Below are positions 35,539-45,612 of a stretch of DNA of 64,000 nt, in pieces. The notes beneath the pieces are model-generated. The model worked only from the letters and a program-made list of their open reading frames with translations. It was not told where the DNA came from and did no database searches. Position 1 is the first letter of the stretch. Every line of letters starts with the position of its first letter. The stretch spans positions 62,001 through 126,000 of the forward strand of contig NZ_BJED01000009.1 of NCBI RefSeq assembly GCF_005405485.1, read 5' to 3'. Position numbers and translations under genes: made by a program. Source of the stretch: Enterococcus hulanensis (GTDB lineage Bacteria > Bacillota > Bacilli > Lactobacillales > Enterococcaceae).

Positions 35539-36987
35539 TTATAAGAGCGGTGAAATCAAGCGGGCAATCCCTTCTTTAAACTTAATCACAGTACCGCGCT
35601 GATCATATTTTTCTTGTGTTAGAAGCTCCGACTTCATTGAATCCTTATGAATCTCCTCACGCAATTCTTCCGCAAAAGCAGCGTCATAAACGATCGTGTT
35701 TACTTCAAAGTCCAATTTAAAGGAACGAACATCAATATTAGCCGAACCAACCGAAGCAATCCCGCCATCGATCACCATAGTCTTCGCATGAATAAATCCA
35801 TTTTCATATGTCTCAATAATTGCGCCGTATTCCAACAATTCAGCCGCAAACGAATACGTCGCCCAATATACCAAGATGTGGTCAGGCTTATTCGGTATCT
35901 GCATTCGAACTTTAACACCAGAGAGCAGCGCCAACTTCAAGGCTTCATGAATTGGTGCATCGGGAATATAATAAGGGGTTTGAATCAAAATTTCCTTTTT
36001 AGCCAAATTGATCATTTTTAAATAAGTCAATTTGATCTGCTCGTGCTCACTGTCTGGTCCACTGCTGACGATCTGCAAAGCCAATTTCCCTTCCGATTCA
36101 ATCTCTGGGAAATAATCCGGTTGATAAACCAGCTCATTTTTTTGTTGCGAATTCCAATCCATCAAAAAGCGATTTTGCAGTGTATAGACGGCCTGTCCAT
36201 GGATACGCAGATGATTATCTCGCCAATAACCAAACTTTTCCACTAATCCCAGGTATTCATCGCCAACATTGAACCCGCCGGTATAACCGATCTCGCCATC
36301 AATCACCACGATTTTTCGGTGATTACGATAATTCATTCGCGGATTTAAATACGGCAAAAATAACGGGAAGAAAAAGTCAACCTCGCCTCCTTCTTCGATC
36401 AAAGGCGCAAGAAAGCGACGATTAACTTGCGTAGAACCCCAAGCATCCAAAAGTAAACGTACCTTCACGCCGCGTAAAACAGCATCGACTAATGCTTCTC
36501 GGACCTCAAGACCCAAATCATCTGCTCGATAAATATAATATTCCATATGGATGTGATATTTCGCTTGCTTGATGTCTTCAATCAATGCATCAAACTTTTC
36601 ACGACCATCAGTATAAAGAGTAACCTCATTATTAGTAGTATATAAAGAACTTTCAAACATCGTCAGCATGTAAATCAGCTGTCGCGGATCGACTTGATTG
36701 GTCGTTGGTTTTGGAAATAGCCCTCGTGCCAATGCTCGCTGTTGCTGCTGAACTTCAACGTTCATCCCGATTTTAGTCTGCATCTTCAAATCAAAGATAC
36801 GTTCTTTAGAGATGCCTTTCCCGAAGAAAACGTATAAAACAAATCCCACGACGGGAATAAAGGTCAAAACTAATAACCATGCCCACGTATTGACTGTATC
36901 TTTACGTTCTCGAAAAACAATAATAAAAGATAAAATAGTGTTGATCACCAAAAAAAATAAACCTAAGTGCTCTGTCACAAAAGACAT
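35539..36987 (-). CDS. cls: Cardiolipin synthase
   Basis: Phospholipase-D-family membrane enzyme (482 residues) that condenses two phosphatidylglycerol molecules into cardiolipin and glycerol. Two N-terminal transmembrane segments (about residues 7-27 and 37-57) are followed by two HKD motifs: HRKIVVIDGEIGYTGGFNVG near residue 222 and HAKTMVIDGGIASVGSANID near residue 398. In enterococci, cls mutations occur with daptomycin resistance, so its closeness to liaXYZ fits the envelope theme. It is a single gene, bounded by array 3 and an acetyltransferase gene. Confidence 0.95.
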   Translation of the reverse strand: MSFVTEHLGLFFLVINTILSFIIVFRERKDTVNTWAWLLVLTFIPVVGFVLYVFFGKGISKERIFDLKMQTKIGMNVEVQQQQRALARGLFPKPTTNQVDPRQLIYMLTMFESSLYTTNNEVTLYTDGREKFDALIEDIKQAKYHIHMEYYIYRADDLGLEVREALVDAVLRGVKVRLLLDAWGSTQVNRRFLAPLIEEGGEVDFFFPLFLPYLNPRMNYRNHRKIVVIDGEIGYTGGFNVGDEYLGLVEKFGYWRDNHLRIHGQAVYTLQNRFLMDWNSQQKNELVYQPDYFPEIESEGKLALQIVSSGPDSEHEQIKLTYLKMINLAKKEILIQTPYYIPDAPIHEALKLALLSGVKVRMQIPNKPDHILVYWATYSFAAELLEYGAIIETYENGFIHAKTMVIDGGIASVGSANIDVRSFKLDFEVNTIVYDAAFAEELREEIHKDSMKSELLTQEKYDQRGTVIKFKEGIARLISPLL

Positions 36988-37047
36988 GCCTCCACACTCC
37001 TTCTTCTAAAGGATAGCCGAGAAAATGATTAATGTAAACAATGTGCC

Positions 37048-37485
37048 CTAACCATTTTTGCCATTTTGTAAAAGCATCTCAATGTGAGGGATTTCATCTT
37101 CTAAATATACTTCGGAATTTTGTTCAAAACCAAATGAGCGATAAAAATCGACTAAATGCGCTTGTGCCGAAATAATAACCGGTTGATTAGGATAGCGTTT
37201 TTCAATTTCTGATAACGTTGTTGCTACAATTTTTCGTCCTAATTGTTGCCCGCGATATTTTTTCACGACCAATACACGACCAAAATGGATTGCCTCATCC
37301 TCTTCTAAAATTCGTGCATACGCCTGCAGCTCGCCATTTTCTTCCAGACAAACATGCAGCGCATGACGATCCGCCTCGTCAACTTCCTGATAAGGACACT
37401 CTTGCTCCACAACAAAGACAGCCGTGCGAGCTTGGAAAATTGTTACTAACTCTTGCGGGGTTAACTCATCCGTTGTTTTAATCAT
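37048..37485 (-). CDS. GNAT family N-acetyltransferase (ElaA-like)
   Basis: 145 residues. The N terminus LTPQELVTIFQARTAVFVVE and QECPYQEVDEADRHALHV match the ElaA subgroup of GNAT enzymes. The acetyl-CoA-binding motif is RVLVVKKYRGQQLGRKIV near residue 70, and the C-terminal SAQAHLVDFYRSFGFE closes the fold. The acceptor substrate is unknown. It lies 45 bases downstream of an SMR exporter gene on the same strand, possibly co-transcribed. Confidence 0.9.
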   Translation of the reverse strand: MIKTTDELTPQELVTIFQARTAVFVVEQECPYQEVDEADRHALHVCLEENGELQAYARILEEDEAIHFGRVLVVKKYRGQQLGRKIVATTLSEIEKRYPNQPVIISAQAHLVDFYRSFGFEQNSEVYLEDEIPHIEMLLQNGKNG

Positions 37486-37530
37486 AATAACCTCCTATTT
37501 TTAATAAAAATAGTTTAACCCATTTTTTGT

Positions 37531-37851
37531 TTAATGTCCGCTAGTAACCTTAATTCCGATGATTCCCACTACTAAAAGCACGACGAAAAAGCTTGTCAAA
37601 AGGGATAAATGGTCTTTGAAGAAAAGTACTCCGATCAAAATCGACCCCACTGCTCCGATCCCTGTCCAAATCGGATAGGCCAAACTCATCGGCAGCGCAT
37701 GAAGCGACTTTGCCAAAAAATAGAAGCTGGCAATCATGCCGATTATTGTTAATAGCGAATAATTCAATTTGCTGAACCCTTCGCTCATTTTCATCATCGT
37801 TGCCCAAAACATTTCAAAAACTCCTGCTACAATCAAAGATACCCATGCCAT
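37531..37851 (-). CDS. SMR family exporter (SugE/Gdx-like)
   Basis: 106-residue proton antiporter with four transmembrane helices and the essential Glu13 of small multidrug resistance proteins. The segment AGVFEMFWATMMKMSEGFSK follows the pattern of the SugE/Gdx subgroup, whose members export guanidinium, rather than EmrE. Other signature parts are LPMSLAYPIWTGIGAVGSIL near residue 54. The guanidinium role is inferred from subgroup pattern only, and no guanidine riboswitch was recognised upstream. The GNAT gene follows. Confidence 0.88.
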   Translation of the reverse strand: MAWVSLIVAGVFEMFWATMMKMSEGFSKLNYSLLTIIGMIASFYFLAKSLHALPMSLAYPIWTGIGAVGSILIGVLFFKDHLSLLTSFFVVLLVVGIIGIKVTSGH

Positions 37852-37929
37852 AATACATACTCCTCCTAAAATAATATGATTTTGTCTAACGCACCAAGCA
37901 AATCAACTGTAAAAATAGAAATGACAAAA

Positions 37930-37970
37930 GGGAGTCCAATTTCTTCAATGACCTAACGAAATTGGCTCCC
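37930..37970 (-). terminator. Terminator-like hairpin with no assigned gene
   Basis: Arms GGGAGTCCAATTTC and GAAATTGGCTCCC (one bulge) with TTTTG on the minus-strand side. It lies upstream of the SMR gene and could end a leftward transcript from the gap at 38.0-38.4 kb. Confidence 0.6.
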
Positions 37971-38088
37971 TTGCTCGGTAGCGTTTTATTCACTTGTTTC
38001 CTATCTTAGAACCTTTTATTAAAAAAGGCAAGACTCAACATTCATTTTTTTCATAAGAAAGGCTTCTCGAACTCGCTCAGCTTTTGAG

Positions 38089-38223
38089 CACCGAGTAGGT
38101 ACTGTTCCACATCAGCTCCAAAAAAAGATCGCTGTGTCTCACAGTAATAAGACTAAAATTTTGATAAGTTGTCAAGAAACACAGCGATCTTTAGGAGCTG
38201 ATGGCGATTATTCCTACTTGGCG
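38089..38223. repeat. 135-bp imperfect palindrome
   Basis: The inner arms pair CATCAGCTCC plus AAAGATCGCTGTGT (38110-38140) with ACACAGCGATCTTT plus GGAGCTGATG (38176-38203). The outer arms pair CACCGAGTAGG (38089-38099) with CCTACTTGGCG (38213-38223). The loop is about 35 bases. It has no coding frame and is not followed by a simple T-run. It could be a MITE-like remnant or a structured RNA. Target-site duplications were not evident. Confidence 0.75.
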
Positions 38224-38403
38224 TTTCTCAGACTTAACAAAATTTTCTTACTCGCGATATGCTCGTTCTGCTTAATGCTAATTTAGCAGAAGCTGGTTAG
38301 GTCACACCGTTGTGTAGAAAAGCTAGTTCGTGAAGCTGGACATCGTTAAAGCTGTTGATTCAACGTTTTACTTGTGAATTTCTTATACTTTCTGGCAGCA
38401 AAA

Positions 38404-38432
38404 AAACTTCTCCAAAAAAATCAGAGAAGTTT
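38404..38432 (-). terminator. Terminator after ftsX
   Basis: Perfect arms AAACTTCTC and GAGAAGTTT with an 11-base loop and T6 on the minus strand. Confidence 0.85.
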
Positions 38433-38438
38433 ATCTTT

Positions 38439-39323
38439 TTAAATCTTCAAGAAGCGACGCATTGAAATAACTGATCCGATTGAACCAATCAAGTATCCGC
38501 CAACAGCCATTGTGATATCCAGGATCCAAACAATTTGGCTTGGACGCAGCAATTCTAGATTTGATTGCAATAGATAAGGCGCTGCTAAACCATATACTTG
38601 TGAATAGCCATACGTTAAGACTAGAATTGGCACGATTGAACCAATCAAGCCGATCCAACCGCCTTCAAGGAAGAATGGCCAACGAATATATCCGTTCTTA
38701 GCACCCACGAGACGCATGATTTGAATTTCCGTTTTACGTGAAATAATCGTGATTCGAATCGTATTGGAAATCAAGAAAATTGCTACAAAGATTAACAATG
38801 CTGCTGCAGCTAGACCCCAAGTACGAACAACTTTTGACATCTGAATGATTCGATCGGCTGAGTTACCACCATAGTTAGCGCGGAAAACATTTGGAAGCTG
38901 ACTTGCTTCACGGGTTACTGGTTTAATGTATTGCGCATCTGTCGCACTGACCACATACACATCGTAAAGCGGGTTGCTGTCGCCTTCGAATAGATCCCAA
39001 GCGTCACCCATTTGTTTTTGCAACTTTTTCAGCTGGTCTGTTTTACTAGAGAATGTAACCTTATCAACATGGCTGATATCCTGTAACTCTGATTTCAACT
39101 CTTTTAAGTCTTTATCTTTTGTACCGATATCAACAAAAACCGTTACTTCGACATTACCTTCAACGTCTTGTGCTAATTTTGTCGCATTCATGATTAATGC
39201 CATAAAGATTCCAGCCATCGTTAATGTGATCGTCACCGCACTGACAGATGCCAATGTCATCCACCCATTACGTTTGACACTTTTGATACTTTCCAACAAA
39301 TGTCGGAAGAAATTTCTAATCAT
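38439..39323 (-). CDS. ftsX: Cell division protein FtsX
   Basis: 294-residue membrane component of the FtsEX complex, which activates peptidoglycan hydrolases during division. One transmembrane helix near residues 22-44 is followed by an extracellular domain (about residues 45-165) and three further helices in the C-terminal half, with the cytoplasmic loop TIISRKTEIQIMRLVGAKNG. I chose ATG at 39323, which overlaps the last eight bases of ftsE; the in-frame ATG at 39350 lies further inside ftsE. It ends with its own terminator. Confidence 0.94.
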   Translation of the reverse strand: MIRNFFRHLLESIKSVKRNGWMTLASVSAVTITLTMAGIFMALIMNATKLAQDVEGNVEVTVFVDIGTKDKDLKELKSELQDISHVDKVTFSSKTDQLKKLQKQMGDAWDLFEGDSNPLYDVYVVSATDAQYIKPVTREASQLPNVFRANYGGNSADRIIQMSKVVRTWGLAAAALLIFVAIFLISNTIRITIISRKTEIQIMRLVGAKNGYIRWPFFLEGGWIGLIGSIVPILVLTYGYSQVYGLAAPYLLQSNLELLRPSQIVWILDITMAVGGYLIGSIGSVISMRRFLKI

Positions 39324-40005
39324 CAAACTCGTATTCTCCTTCCGCTTCATCTCGAACGATCAATCCATTTTCAATCGCGATCAAACGATGGCGCATTGTA
39401 TCTACGATCGTTTTGTTGTGTGTGGCCATTACGATCGTTGTTCCTTGGTTATTGATCCGTTCTAATAGATGCATGATTTCCCAAGAGGTATCTGGGTCCA
39501 AATTACCAGTTGGTTCATCGGCAATCAAAACTTTCGGTGTGTTTACAATCGCCCGTGCAATCGAAACACGCTGCTGCTCTCCACCAGATAACTCACTTGG
39601 AAATACGCGGACTTTGTGTTTCAAGCCAACGAGGTCCAAAACTTCCATAACACGTTTCTTGATATCCCGCGGTTTACGTCCGATTACTTGCATTGCGTAA
39701 GCAACATTTTCATAAACTGTCTTACGGGGCAATAATTTGAAGTCCTGGAAAACAACGCCGACATCACGACGCAGATAAGGAACTTCTTTATTTTTGATTT
39801 TCAATAAATCATGACGAGCAACATCCAGCACTTTTCCAGAAGTTGCCTTTTCTTCACGATACATCAACTTGATAAAGGTAGATTTTCCGCTACCAGAGGG
39901 ACCAACGACATAGACGAACTCACCTTGATCGATACGGACCGAAATCCCACGTACAGCAGTTGTCTTATTAGGATATTTTTTTGTTACATCCTGCATTTCA
40001 ATCAT
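39316..40005 (-). CDS. ftsE: Cell division ATP-binding protein FtsE
   Basis: 229-residue ABC ATPase partner of FtsX. Walker A VGPSGSGKST is near residue 34, signature LSGGEQQRVSIARAIV near residue 138, Walker B VLIADEPTGNLDPDTS near residue 157, and the H-loop in MATHNKTIVD. The FtsE-typical segment KNKEVPYLRRDVGVVFQDFK is present. It precedes ftsX with an eight-base overlap, and follows prfB in the usual Firmicutes prfB-ftsE-ftsX order. Confidence 0.95.
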   Translation of the reverse strand: MIEMQDVTKKYPNKTTAVRGISVRIDQGEFVYVVGPSGSGKSTFIKLMYREEKATSGKVLDVARHDLLKIKNKEVPYLRRDVGVVFQDFKLLPRKTVYENVAYAMQVIGRKPRDIKKRVMEVLDLVGLKHKVRVFPSELSGGEQQRVSIARAIVNTPKVLIADEPTGNLDPDTSWEIMHLLERINNQGTTIVMATHNKTIVDTMRHRLIAIENGLIVRDEAEGEYEFDD

Positions 40006-40102
40006 GCTTTATCTCTCCAAATCCTCTTAAATTCTTTGCTATTATAGCATGCCAACATTGCAACTAGCTTTCATTACTTTACAATTTGATTTCATTTTAG
40101 CA

Positions 40103-41213
40103 TTAAGCATCTTGTGCTAAGCGCCATTTCAAGTAAGCATCAATGAAAGGATCTAATTCGCCGTCCATTACTGCCTGTACATTTCCCGTCTCATATTCAG
40201 TACGATGATCTTTTACCATCGAGTAAGGATGAAAAACGTAAGAACGAATTTGTGAACCCCAGCCAATTTCTTTTTGTTCACCACGTAAAGCAGCAGCTTC
40301 TTGCTCCTTTTTTTCGATCTCTAATTGATAAAGCTTCGCCTTCAACATCTGCATCGCAGTCTCACGATTATGAAATTGCGAACGTTGCGCTTGACTAGCT
40401 ACCACCGTTCCAGTTGGCAAGTGAGTGATTCGCACAGCAGAAGAAGTTTTATTAATATGCTGTCCACCCGCACCACTGGCTCGATAAACATCCACCTTCA
40501 AATCATCCGGATTAATCTCAACTTCGATATTTTCATCCAATTCAGGCATAACTTCGACAGAACAAAATGAAGTATGGCGGCGACTAGCAGAGTCAAATGG
40601 AGAGATACGAACTAAGCGATGCACTCCTTTTTCTGATTTCAAATATCCATATGCATTAGTTCCCTTGATCATCAACGTGACACTCTTGATTCCCGCTTCA
40701 TCACCTGATTGATAATCGATCGTTTCAACTGAAAAACCATGCTGCTCTGCCCAACGAGTATACATTCGTAAAAGCATTGAACCCCAGTCTTGAGATTCTG
40801 TTCCGCCAGCTCCTGGATGAAGCTCTAGGATCGCATTATTTTTATCATAAGGTTCATCTAATAAAAGTGACAACTCAAAACCAGCGATTTTTTCTTGCAG
40901 CTCAATTAAGCGTTCTTCCAGTTCAGTTTGCAACTCGACATCAAATTCTTCCTGCTGCATTTCCCACATAACGTTCAATTCATCATTTTCATTTGCTATC
41001 GCTTGAAACTGATCATAGGTTTCTTTTAAGGTATTGTTGCGATTGATCAGTGCTTGGGCTTTTTCTGAATCATCCCAAAAATCAGGCGCAGTCATTTGAT
41101 TTTCTGCTTCTGCAATATCCTCTTCTAACTGCTCGAGGTCAAAGAGACCCCCTGAAGCTTACGACCTGCTCTTGCATCGTGTCTAACAAATTTCGAATTT
41201 CTGCGTTTTCCAA
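40103..41213 (-). CDS. prfB: Peptide chain release factor 2 (programmed +1 frameshift)
   Basis: Releases nascent protein at UGA and UAA codons. The gene is in two frames: a 24-codon start frame (41213-41142, TTG start after AAGGA) ends at the in-frame TGA (41141-41139). The ribosome shifts +1 at CTT-TGA-C and continues in the main frame for 345 codons, giving about 369 residues. The classical signal AGGGGGTCTCTTTGAC is present, with the internal Shine-Dalgarno-like AGGGGG. In the main part, the stop-codon reading motif SPF ([12 protein letters not shown]) and the catalytic GGQ ([12 protein letters not shown]) are visible. Confidence 0.96.
41138..41155 (-). promoter_or_regulatory. prfB programmed frameshift site
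   Basis: Minus-strand sequence AGGGGG, three bases, then CTTTGAC. The in-frame TGA (41141-41139) is a poor stop when RF2 is scarce, so slippage from CTT to TTT autoregulates RF2. This is the classical arrangement in most bacteria. Confidence 0.95.
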
Positions 41214-41407
41214 ATCTATTCCTTCTTTCTCACGGGTAAAAAATCACCCGTTTAACCAATAATTCCAAAAATAGCCGGCTCAATTAGTAGTATATAATTT
41301 TTCCGTACACCTGTCCTTCAACAAAGTATCTCGGCTTCAATACTAGGCTCTAACAAAGCGGCTTTATTCCATAATTCATCAAATTTTCAAAGGCAGAACT
41401 GTCAAAA

Positions 41408-41434
41408 GACGAGACATAGCAGCTATGTCCCGTC
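41408..41434 (-). terminator. Terminator after secA
   Basis: Arms GACGAGACATAG and CTATGTCCCGTC (one mismatch) with a three-base loop and TTTT on the minus strand. Confidence 0.85.
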
Positions 41435-41459
41435 CTGAAGGTTCTTTTCTCGTAAAAGA

Positions 41460-43991
41460 TTATTGTCCTTTACCATGGCAGTTTTTATATTTCTTACCGC
41501 TGCCGCAAGGACATGGATCATTTCGTCCAACTTTTTCTACGTGGACCGGCTTTTGTTTTGTATGCGTTAAATTCTTCGGATCGCCATCAGCTTCTACAGG
41601 ATGCTCTTGTTGATTTTGTGCTACTTGCTCCCGTTGAACGTTTTGGCGAATTTCTGCTTTCATAAAGAGACGCGTAACTTCAAACTCAATAGCACCAACC
41701 ATGTCCTCAAACATTTTGTAGCCTTCTGTTTGATATTCAACTAATGGATTGTTTTGTCCATAAGCACGAAGTCCTACAGATTGACGCAATTGATCCATCG
41801 CATCGATGTGATCCGTCCATTTCGTGTCTACAACACGCAAGATAACTACTTTTTCAAATTCCAATAGTTGCTCAGGACTTTGTAATTGAGACACTTTTGT
41901 ATCAAAGACAGCTTTCGCACGATCATATAAATAATCTTTCATCTCTTCTGGCGATTTGCCTTCAAAATCTGCTTTTGAAACAGAATCTTCATGAACTAAT
42001 GTCGCTCCAGCAAAATCTGCTAACGCTTCAAGGTTCCAATTATCTTTTTCTAACTGAGTATGGCTATCCACAACGCGTGAAATTGTCCGGCGTACCATGT
42101 TTAGCAAGTTCGGAGTTAAATCTTTTTCACCCATGATTACATCTTGACGTTGTTTATAGATAACTTCCCGTTGTTCACGCATTACATCGTCATATTGCAA
42201 GACGTTTTTACGTGTGTCGTAGTTGTTGCCTTCCACTCGTTTTTGAGCAGATTCAACTTGGCGAGTCAACATTTTACTTTGAATAACGGCATCCTCATCT
42301 TCAACTTTCATTCGATCTAAGAAAGCTTTGATTCGTTCAGAACCAAAACGTTTCATCAAATCATCTTCTAATGAAAGATAAAATTGTGAAACACCCGGAT
42401 CTCCTTGACGTCCTGAACGTCCACGCAACTGATTATCAATACGGCGTGATTCATGACGTTCTGTACCAATAACGGCTAATCCGCCTAATTCAACAACACC
42501 AAGACCTAATTTGATATCGGTTCCTCGACCGGCCATATTGGTAGCGATCGTAACTGATCCTTTTTGTCCCGCGTTCATAATGATTTCCGCTTCTTTAAAG
42601 TGGTTCTTCGCATTTAGAACTTCATGCGGAACTTTTTCACGGTCCAACATATTTGAAAGCAGTTCAGACGTTTCAACAGCCACTGTACCAACTAAAATCG
42701 GTTGACCTTTACGGTGACGTTCTTTGATGTCTTGTACCACCGCATGGAATTTGCTTTCCAAGGTTGGATATAACAAATCTGCATGGTCTTCTCGAACAAT
42801 TGGGCGGTTTGTTGGAATTTGAATTACTTCAATATTGTAAATTTCACGGAATTCTTCTTCTTCCGTTTTAGCTGTACCAGTCATCCCGGCAAGTTTTTTA
42901 TACATCCGGAAATAGTTTTGGAAAGTAATGGTTGCCATTGTTTTGGTTTCATCTTCGATCTCAACCGATTCTTTCGCTTCGATCGCTTGGTGCAAACCAT
43001 CAGAATAACGACGGCCATCCATGATACGTCCAGTAAATTGGTCAACGATCAAGACTTTACCTTCCTGAACCACATAATCAATATCACGAATCATGATAAA
43101 GTTTGCTCGTAAAGCTTGATCTAAATGGTGAGTCAAAGCAGTATTGTCTAAATCATACAAGTTTTCTAAGCCGAAGTTTTCTTCTGCTTTTTCAATTCCC
43201 TGTTCTGTTAAGCCGATTGTTTTTGATTGGATATCGATCTTGAAATCTTCATCCTCTTTCAAACGTTTCACGAAGTTATCTGTCCGTGTGTAAAGCGCCG
43301 TTGATTTTTCTGCCGCACCGGAAATGATCAATGGTGTCCGCGCTTCATCAATCAAGATTGAGTCTACTTCATCGACGATCGCATAGTTTAATGGACGTTG
43401 AACCATTTGGCTTTGGTAAACTACCATGTTGTCACGCAAATAGTCAAACCCAAGCTCATTATTCGTACTGTATGTGATGTCACAGTTGTAGGCTTCACGC
43501 TTTTCATCAGCAGTTTTCGAATTGATGTTCAAACCAACACTCAAACCTAAGAAATTATACAACTCACCCATTTCAGTCGAGTCCCGTGTTGCTAAGTATT
43601 CATTTACTGTAACTACGTGAACTCCTTCGCCTGTTAATGCATTTAAATAAACTGGCATCGTTGCTGTCAACGTTTTACCTTCACCAGTTTTCATTTCAGG
43701 GATATTGCCATCGTGTAAAACAACCCCACCCATTAATTGGACATGATATGGGTATAGACCTAAGACACGTTTTGCTGCTTCGCGAACCACTGCGAATGCT
43801 TCTGGCAGTAATTCATCTAGCGTTTCACCCGCTTGGTAACGCCCTCTAAATTCTTCGGTTTTACCGCGTAATTGTCCATCTGACAATTTTTCCATGTCGC
43901 CAGAAAATTCTTCGACCTTGTCAGCAATCACACTTAATCTTTTTAATTCTTTTTTATCGTTCTCAATCATTCGTTTCAGAAAGTTTGCCAT
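41460..43991 (-). CDS. secA: Preprotein translocase ATPase SecA
   Basis: Motor protein (843 residues) that drives unfolded preproteins through SecYEG. Walker A ([14 protein letters not shown]) is near residue 100, and the DEAD-type box [20 protein letters not shown] near residue 207. The second nucleotide-binding domain has [13 protein letters not shown] and [20 protein letters not shown]. The C-terminal SEC-C zinc motif is [13 protein letters not shown]. It lies between hpf and prfB, the common Firmicutes order, and no second SecA is in the window. Confidence 0.97.
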   Translation of the reverse strand: MANFLKRMIENDKKELKRLSVIADKVEEFSGDMEKLSDGQLRGKTEEFRGRYQAGETLDELLPEAFAVVREAAKRVLGLYPYHVQLMGGVVLHDGNIPEMKTGEGKTLTATMPVYLNALTGEGVHVVTVNEYLATRDSTEMGELYNFLGLSVGLNINSKTADEKREAYNCDITYSTNNELGFDYLRDNMVVYQSQMVQRPLNYAIVDEVDSILIDEARTPLIISGAAEKSTALYTRTDNFVKRLKEDEDFKIDIQSKTIGLTEQGIEKAEENFGLENLYDLDNTALTHHLDQALRANFIMIRDIDYVVQEGKVLIVDQFTGRIMDGRRYSDGLHQAIEAKESVEIEDETKTMATITFQNYFRMYKKLAGMTGTAKTEEEEFREIYNIEVIQIPTNRPIVREDHADLLYPTLESKFHAVVQDIKERHRKGQPILVGTVAVETSELLSNMLDREKVPHEVLNAKNHFKEAEIIMNAGQKGSVTIATNMAGRGTDIKLGLGVVELGGLAVIGTERHESRRIDNQLRGRSGRQGDPGVSQFYLSLEDDLMKRFGSERIKAFLDRMKVEDEDAVIQSKMLTRQVESAQKRVEGNNYDTRKNVLQYDDVMREQREVIYKQRQDVIMGEKDLTPNLLNMVRRTISRVVDSHTQLEKDNWNLEALADFAGATLVHEDSVSKADFEGKSPEEMKDYLYDRAKAVFDTKVSQLQSPEQLLEFEKVVILRVVDTKWTDHIDAMDQLRQSVGLRAYGQNNPLVEYQTEGYKMFEDMVGAIEFEVTRLFMKAEIRQNVQREQVAQNQQEHPVEADGDPKNLTHTKQKPVHVEKVGRNDPCPCGSGKKYKNCHGKGQ

Positions 43992-44225
43992 TCGTTTATC
44001 TTACTCCTTTATTTCTTTTCATTTTCTATTTTTCGATAGAAACCCGCTAGTATATTTTATCATTAGTCTTTGAGAAAAGAAACTTCTCATAGCGAATAAA
44101 CCTCGACTTATATAAATGATTAATCTTTTTTTGTGATTTTCTTTAATATCAAGGCTTACAAGGAGTAAATCTGCATTAAAAACAGGATCTTATCCTAAAA
44201 CTTTATTTTCAATCAAAATAAAAAA

Positions 44226-44248
44226 CCTTCCAGCAAAACGCTGGAAGG
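44226..44248 (-). terminator. Terminator after hpf
   Basis: Perfect arms CCTTCCAGC and GCTGGAAGG with a five-base loop and T-run on the minus strand. Confidence 0.85.
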
Positions 44249-44261
44249 CGATAAATTTCTG

Positions 44262-44807
44262 TTAATCTGTTTCGATTAATCCATATTTGCCGTCTTTACG
44301 ACGATAAACGATACTTGTACCGTTTGTTTCAGCATCTTCAAAGATAAAGAAATTATGTCCAAGCATATTCATTTGTAAGACCGCTTCTTCGCTGCCCATT
44401 GGTTTCAATGATAAGCGTTTTGTACGTACGATTTCTAATTCAGATTCTTCTGAATCTTCTGCGTTCACTAACACTTCCACTTCACGTTCTGGTACACCCG
44501 TTTCACGAGCTTTACGATTAATTTTTGTTTTAAACTTGCGGATTTGACGTTCCAATTTATCCACAACCAAATCAATACTTGCATATAAATCTGGTGAAGT
44601 TTCTTCCGCCCGAAGAACCAAGTAAGGTAATGGGATCGTTACTTCAACTTTTGCCGTTTTTTCTGTGTAAACTTTCAAATTGACATAAGCAGTTGCGTCC
44701 GGAACATCAGTGAAGTAGCGTTCTAACTTTCCTACTTTCTTTTCAACGTAATTGCGGATAGCTTCTGTAACTTCGATGTTTTCCCCACGAACATTATATT
44801 TGAACAT
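44262..44807 (-). CDS. hpf: Ribosome hibernation promoting factor (long form)
   Basis: 181 residues. An N-terminal S30AE/YfiA domain ([20 protein letters not shown], about residues 1-105) binds the decoding centre. A flexible linker leads to a C-terminal domain (about residues 123-181, [20 protein letters not shown]) that dimerises ribosomes into 100S particles. The long form is typical of Firmicutes, which lack RMF. It has its own promoter (44879-44906) and terminator and lies upstream of secA. Confidence 0.96.
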   Translation of the reverse strand: MFKYNVRGENIEVTEAIRNYVEKKVGKLERYFTDVPDATAYVNLKVYTEKTAKVEVTIPLPYLVLRAEETSPDLYASIDLVVDKLERQIRKFKTKINRKARETGVPEREVEVLVNAEDSEESELEIVRTKRLSLKPMGSEEAVLQMNMLGHNFFIFEDAETNGTSIVYRRKDGKYGLIETD

Positions 44808-44878
44808 ACGTATTGCCCCTTTCGTCTTGCCAACTGAAGATTAAGGAAGGACCACTCTTACCTCTTCTTCTTATCTCT

Positions 44879-44906
44879 ATTATATCGAAATCTAATCCTT
44901 TTGCAA
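44879..44906 (-). promoter_or_regulatory. hpf promoter
   Basis: Minus-strand -35 TTGCAA (44901-44906), 16-base spacer, perfect -10 TATAAT (44879-44884), about 70 bases before the hpf ATG. Confidence 0.65.
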
Positions 44907-44946
44907 AGTAAATCGCTATCAAATTACAAAGCTAAAAGAATGCATT

Positions 44947-45612
44947 TTAGCGTGCAAAAGTCAAGCTTTTCACCGTTTCTGCGCCACTTTTATAAAGCAA
45001 TTCTGCTCCATGAAACAGCGTACGACCTGTCGTATAAACATCGTCAACTAATAAAACTTTCTGATTTCTAATTTTTTCAATTGGTACATTTATTTCGAAA
45101 GGCTGCTTCATTTGCAAACGTTCTTCACGTGATTTTTCTGACTGCGGCGCTAATTCACTGCGCTTTAGCAAAAGTTCATAAGAACGTTTCGTCAAATCTA
45201 GACACCCTCGTACCTGATTGAACCCTCTTTGTTCAAAACGCTCTTTTGAAAGCGGCAATGGACAAATCAAATATTCCTGATATTTTTGTAAAGCTTCGGT
45301 TAATTCCAAGACAAAAGCCCCACGCGTTCGATAATCTCCCATAAATTTGTAAGTCTCAATCCATTGTCGAAAGCCCTCGTTATAGCTAAACAAACTGAAG
45401 TTCCTCATCACAAAACCAAGCTCTTGCTGCCATAAACAACAATCCTGACACAACTCTGTTGAATTTGGTCGACCACAACCTGGACAGACTTGTGCTTGAT
45501 CTATTTTTGAAAATAATTGTTCACAGTGATAGCATCGCTGACTGCTTGGAAAAAATAATTCCCGCAAGGTTAGATTATTAATTAATTCTTTTTGGCAACA
45601 ACTACAGCGCAT
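44947..45612 (-). CDS. comFC: ComFC-like phosphoribosyltransferase-fold protein
   Basis: 221 residues. An N-terminal zinc-finger region has paired cysteines (CSCCQKEL, CYHCEQLF, CPGCGRP, CQDC). The C-terminal phosphoribosyltransferase-like domain has the motif VLLVDDVYTTGRTLF near residue 186. ComFC works with ComFA in uptake of transforming DNA in competent Gram-positive bacteria. Its start (ATG at 45612) lies inside the end of comFA, so the two are coupled. Enterococci are not known to be naturally transformable, so its present role is uncertain. Confidence 0.9.
   Translation of the reverse strand: MRCSCCQKELINNLTLRELFFPSSQRCYHCEQLFSKIDQAQVCPGCGRPNSTELCQDCCLWQQELGFVMRNFSLFSYNEGFRQWIETYKFMGDYRTRGAFVLELTEALQKYQEYLICPLPLSKERFEQRGFNQVRGCLDLTKRSYELLLKRSELAPQSEKSREERLQMKQPFEINVPIEKIRNQKVLLVDDVYTTGRTLFHGAELLYKSGAETVKSLTFAR

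Larger units (their letters stand above)
37852..38438. other. Gene-free gap between the SMR gene and ftsX
   Basis: No convincing ORF. It contains a minus-strand terminator-like hairpin (37930-37970), a 135-bp imperfect palindrome (38089-38223), about 180 bases with no feature I recognise, and the ftsX terminator (38404-38432). Confidence 0.6.

Noticed and set aside
38089-38223. Palindrome as ends of an insertion sequence
   Set aside because: The arms face each other across only 35 bases, with no transposase frame and no clear target duplication.
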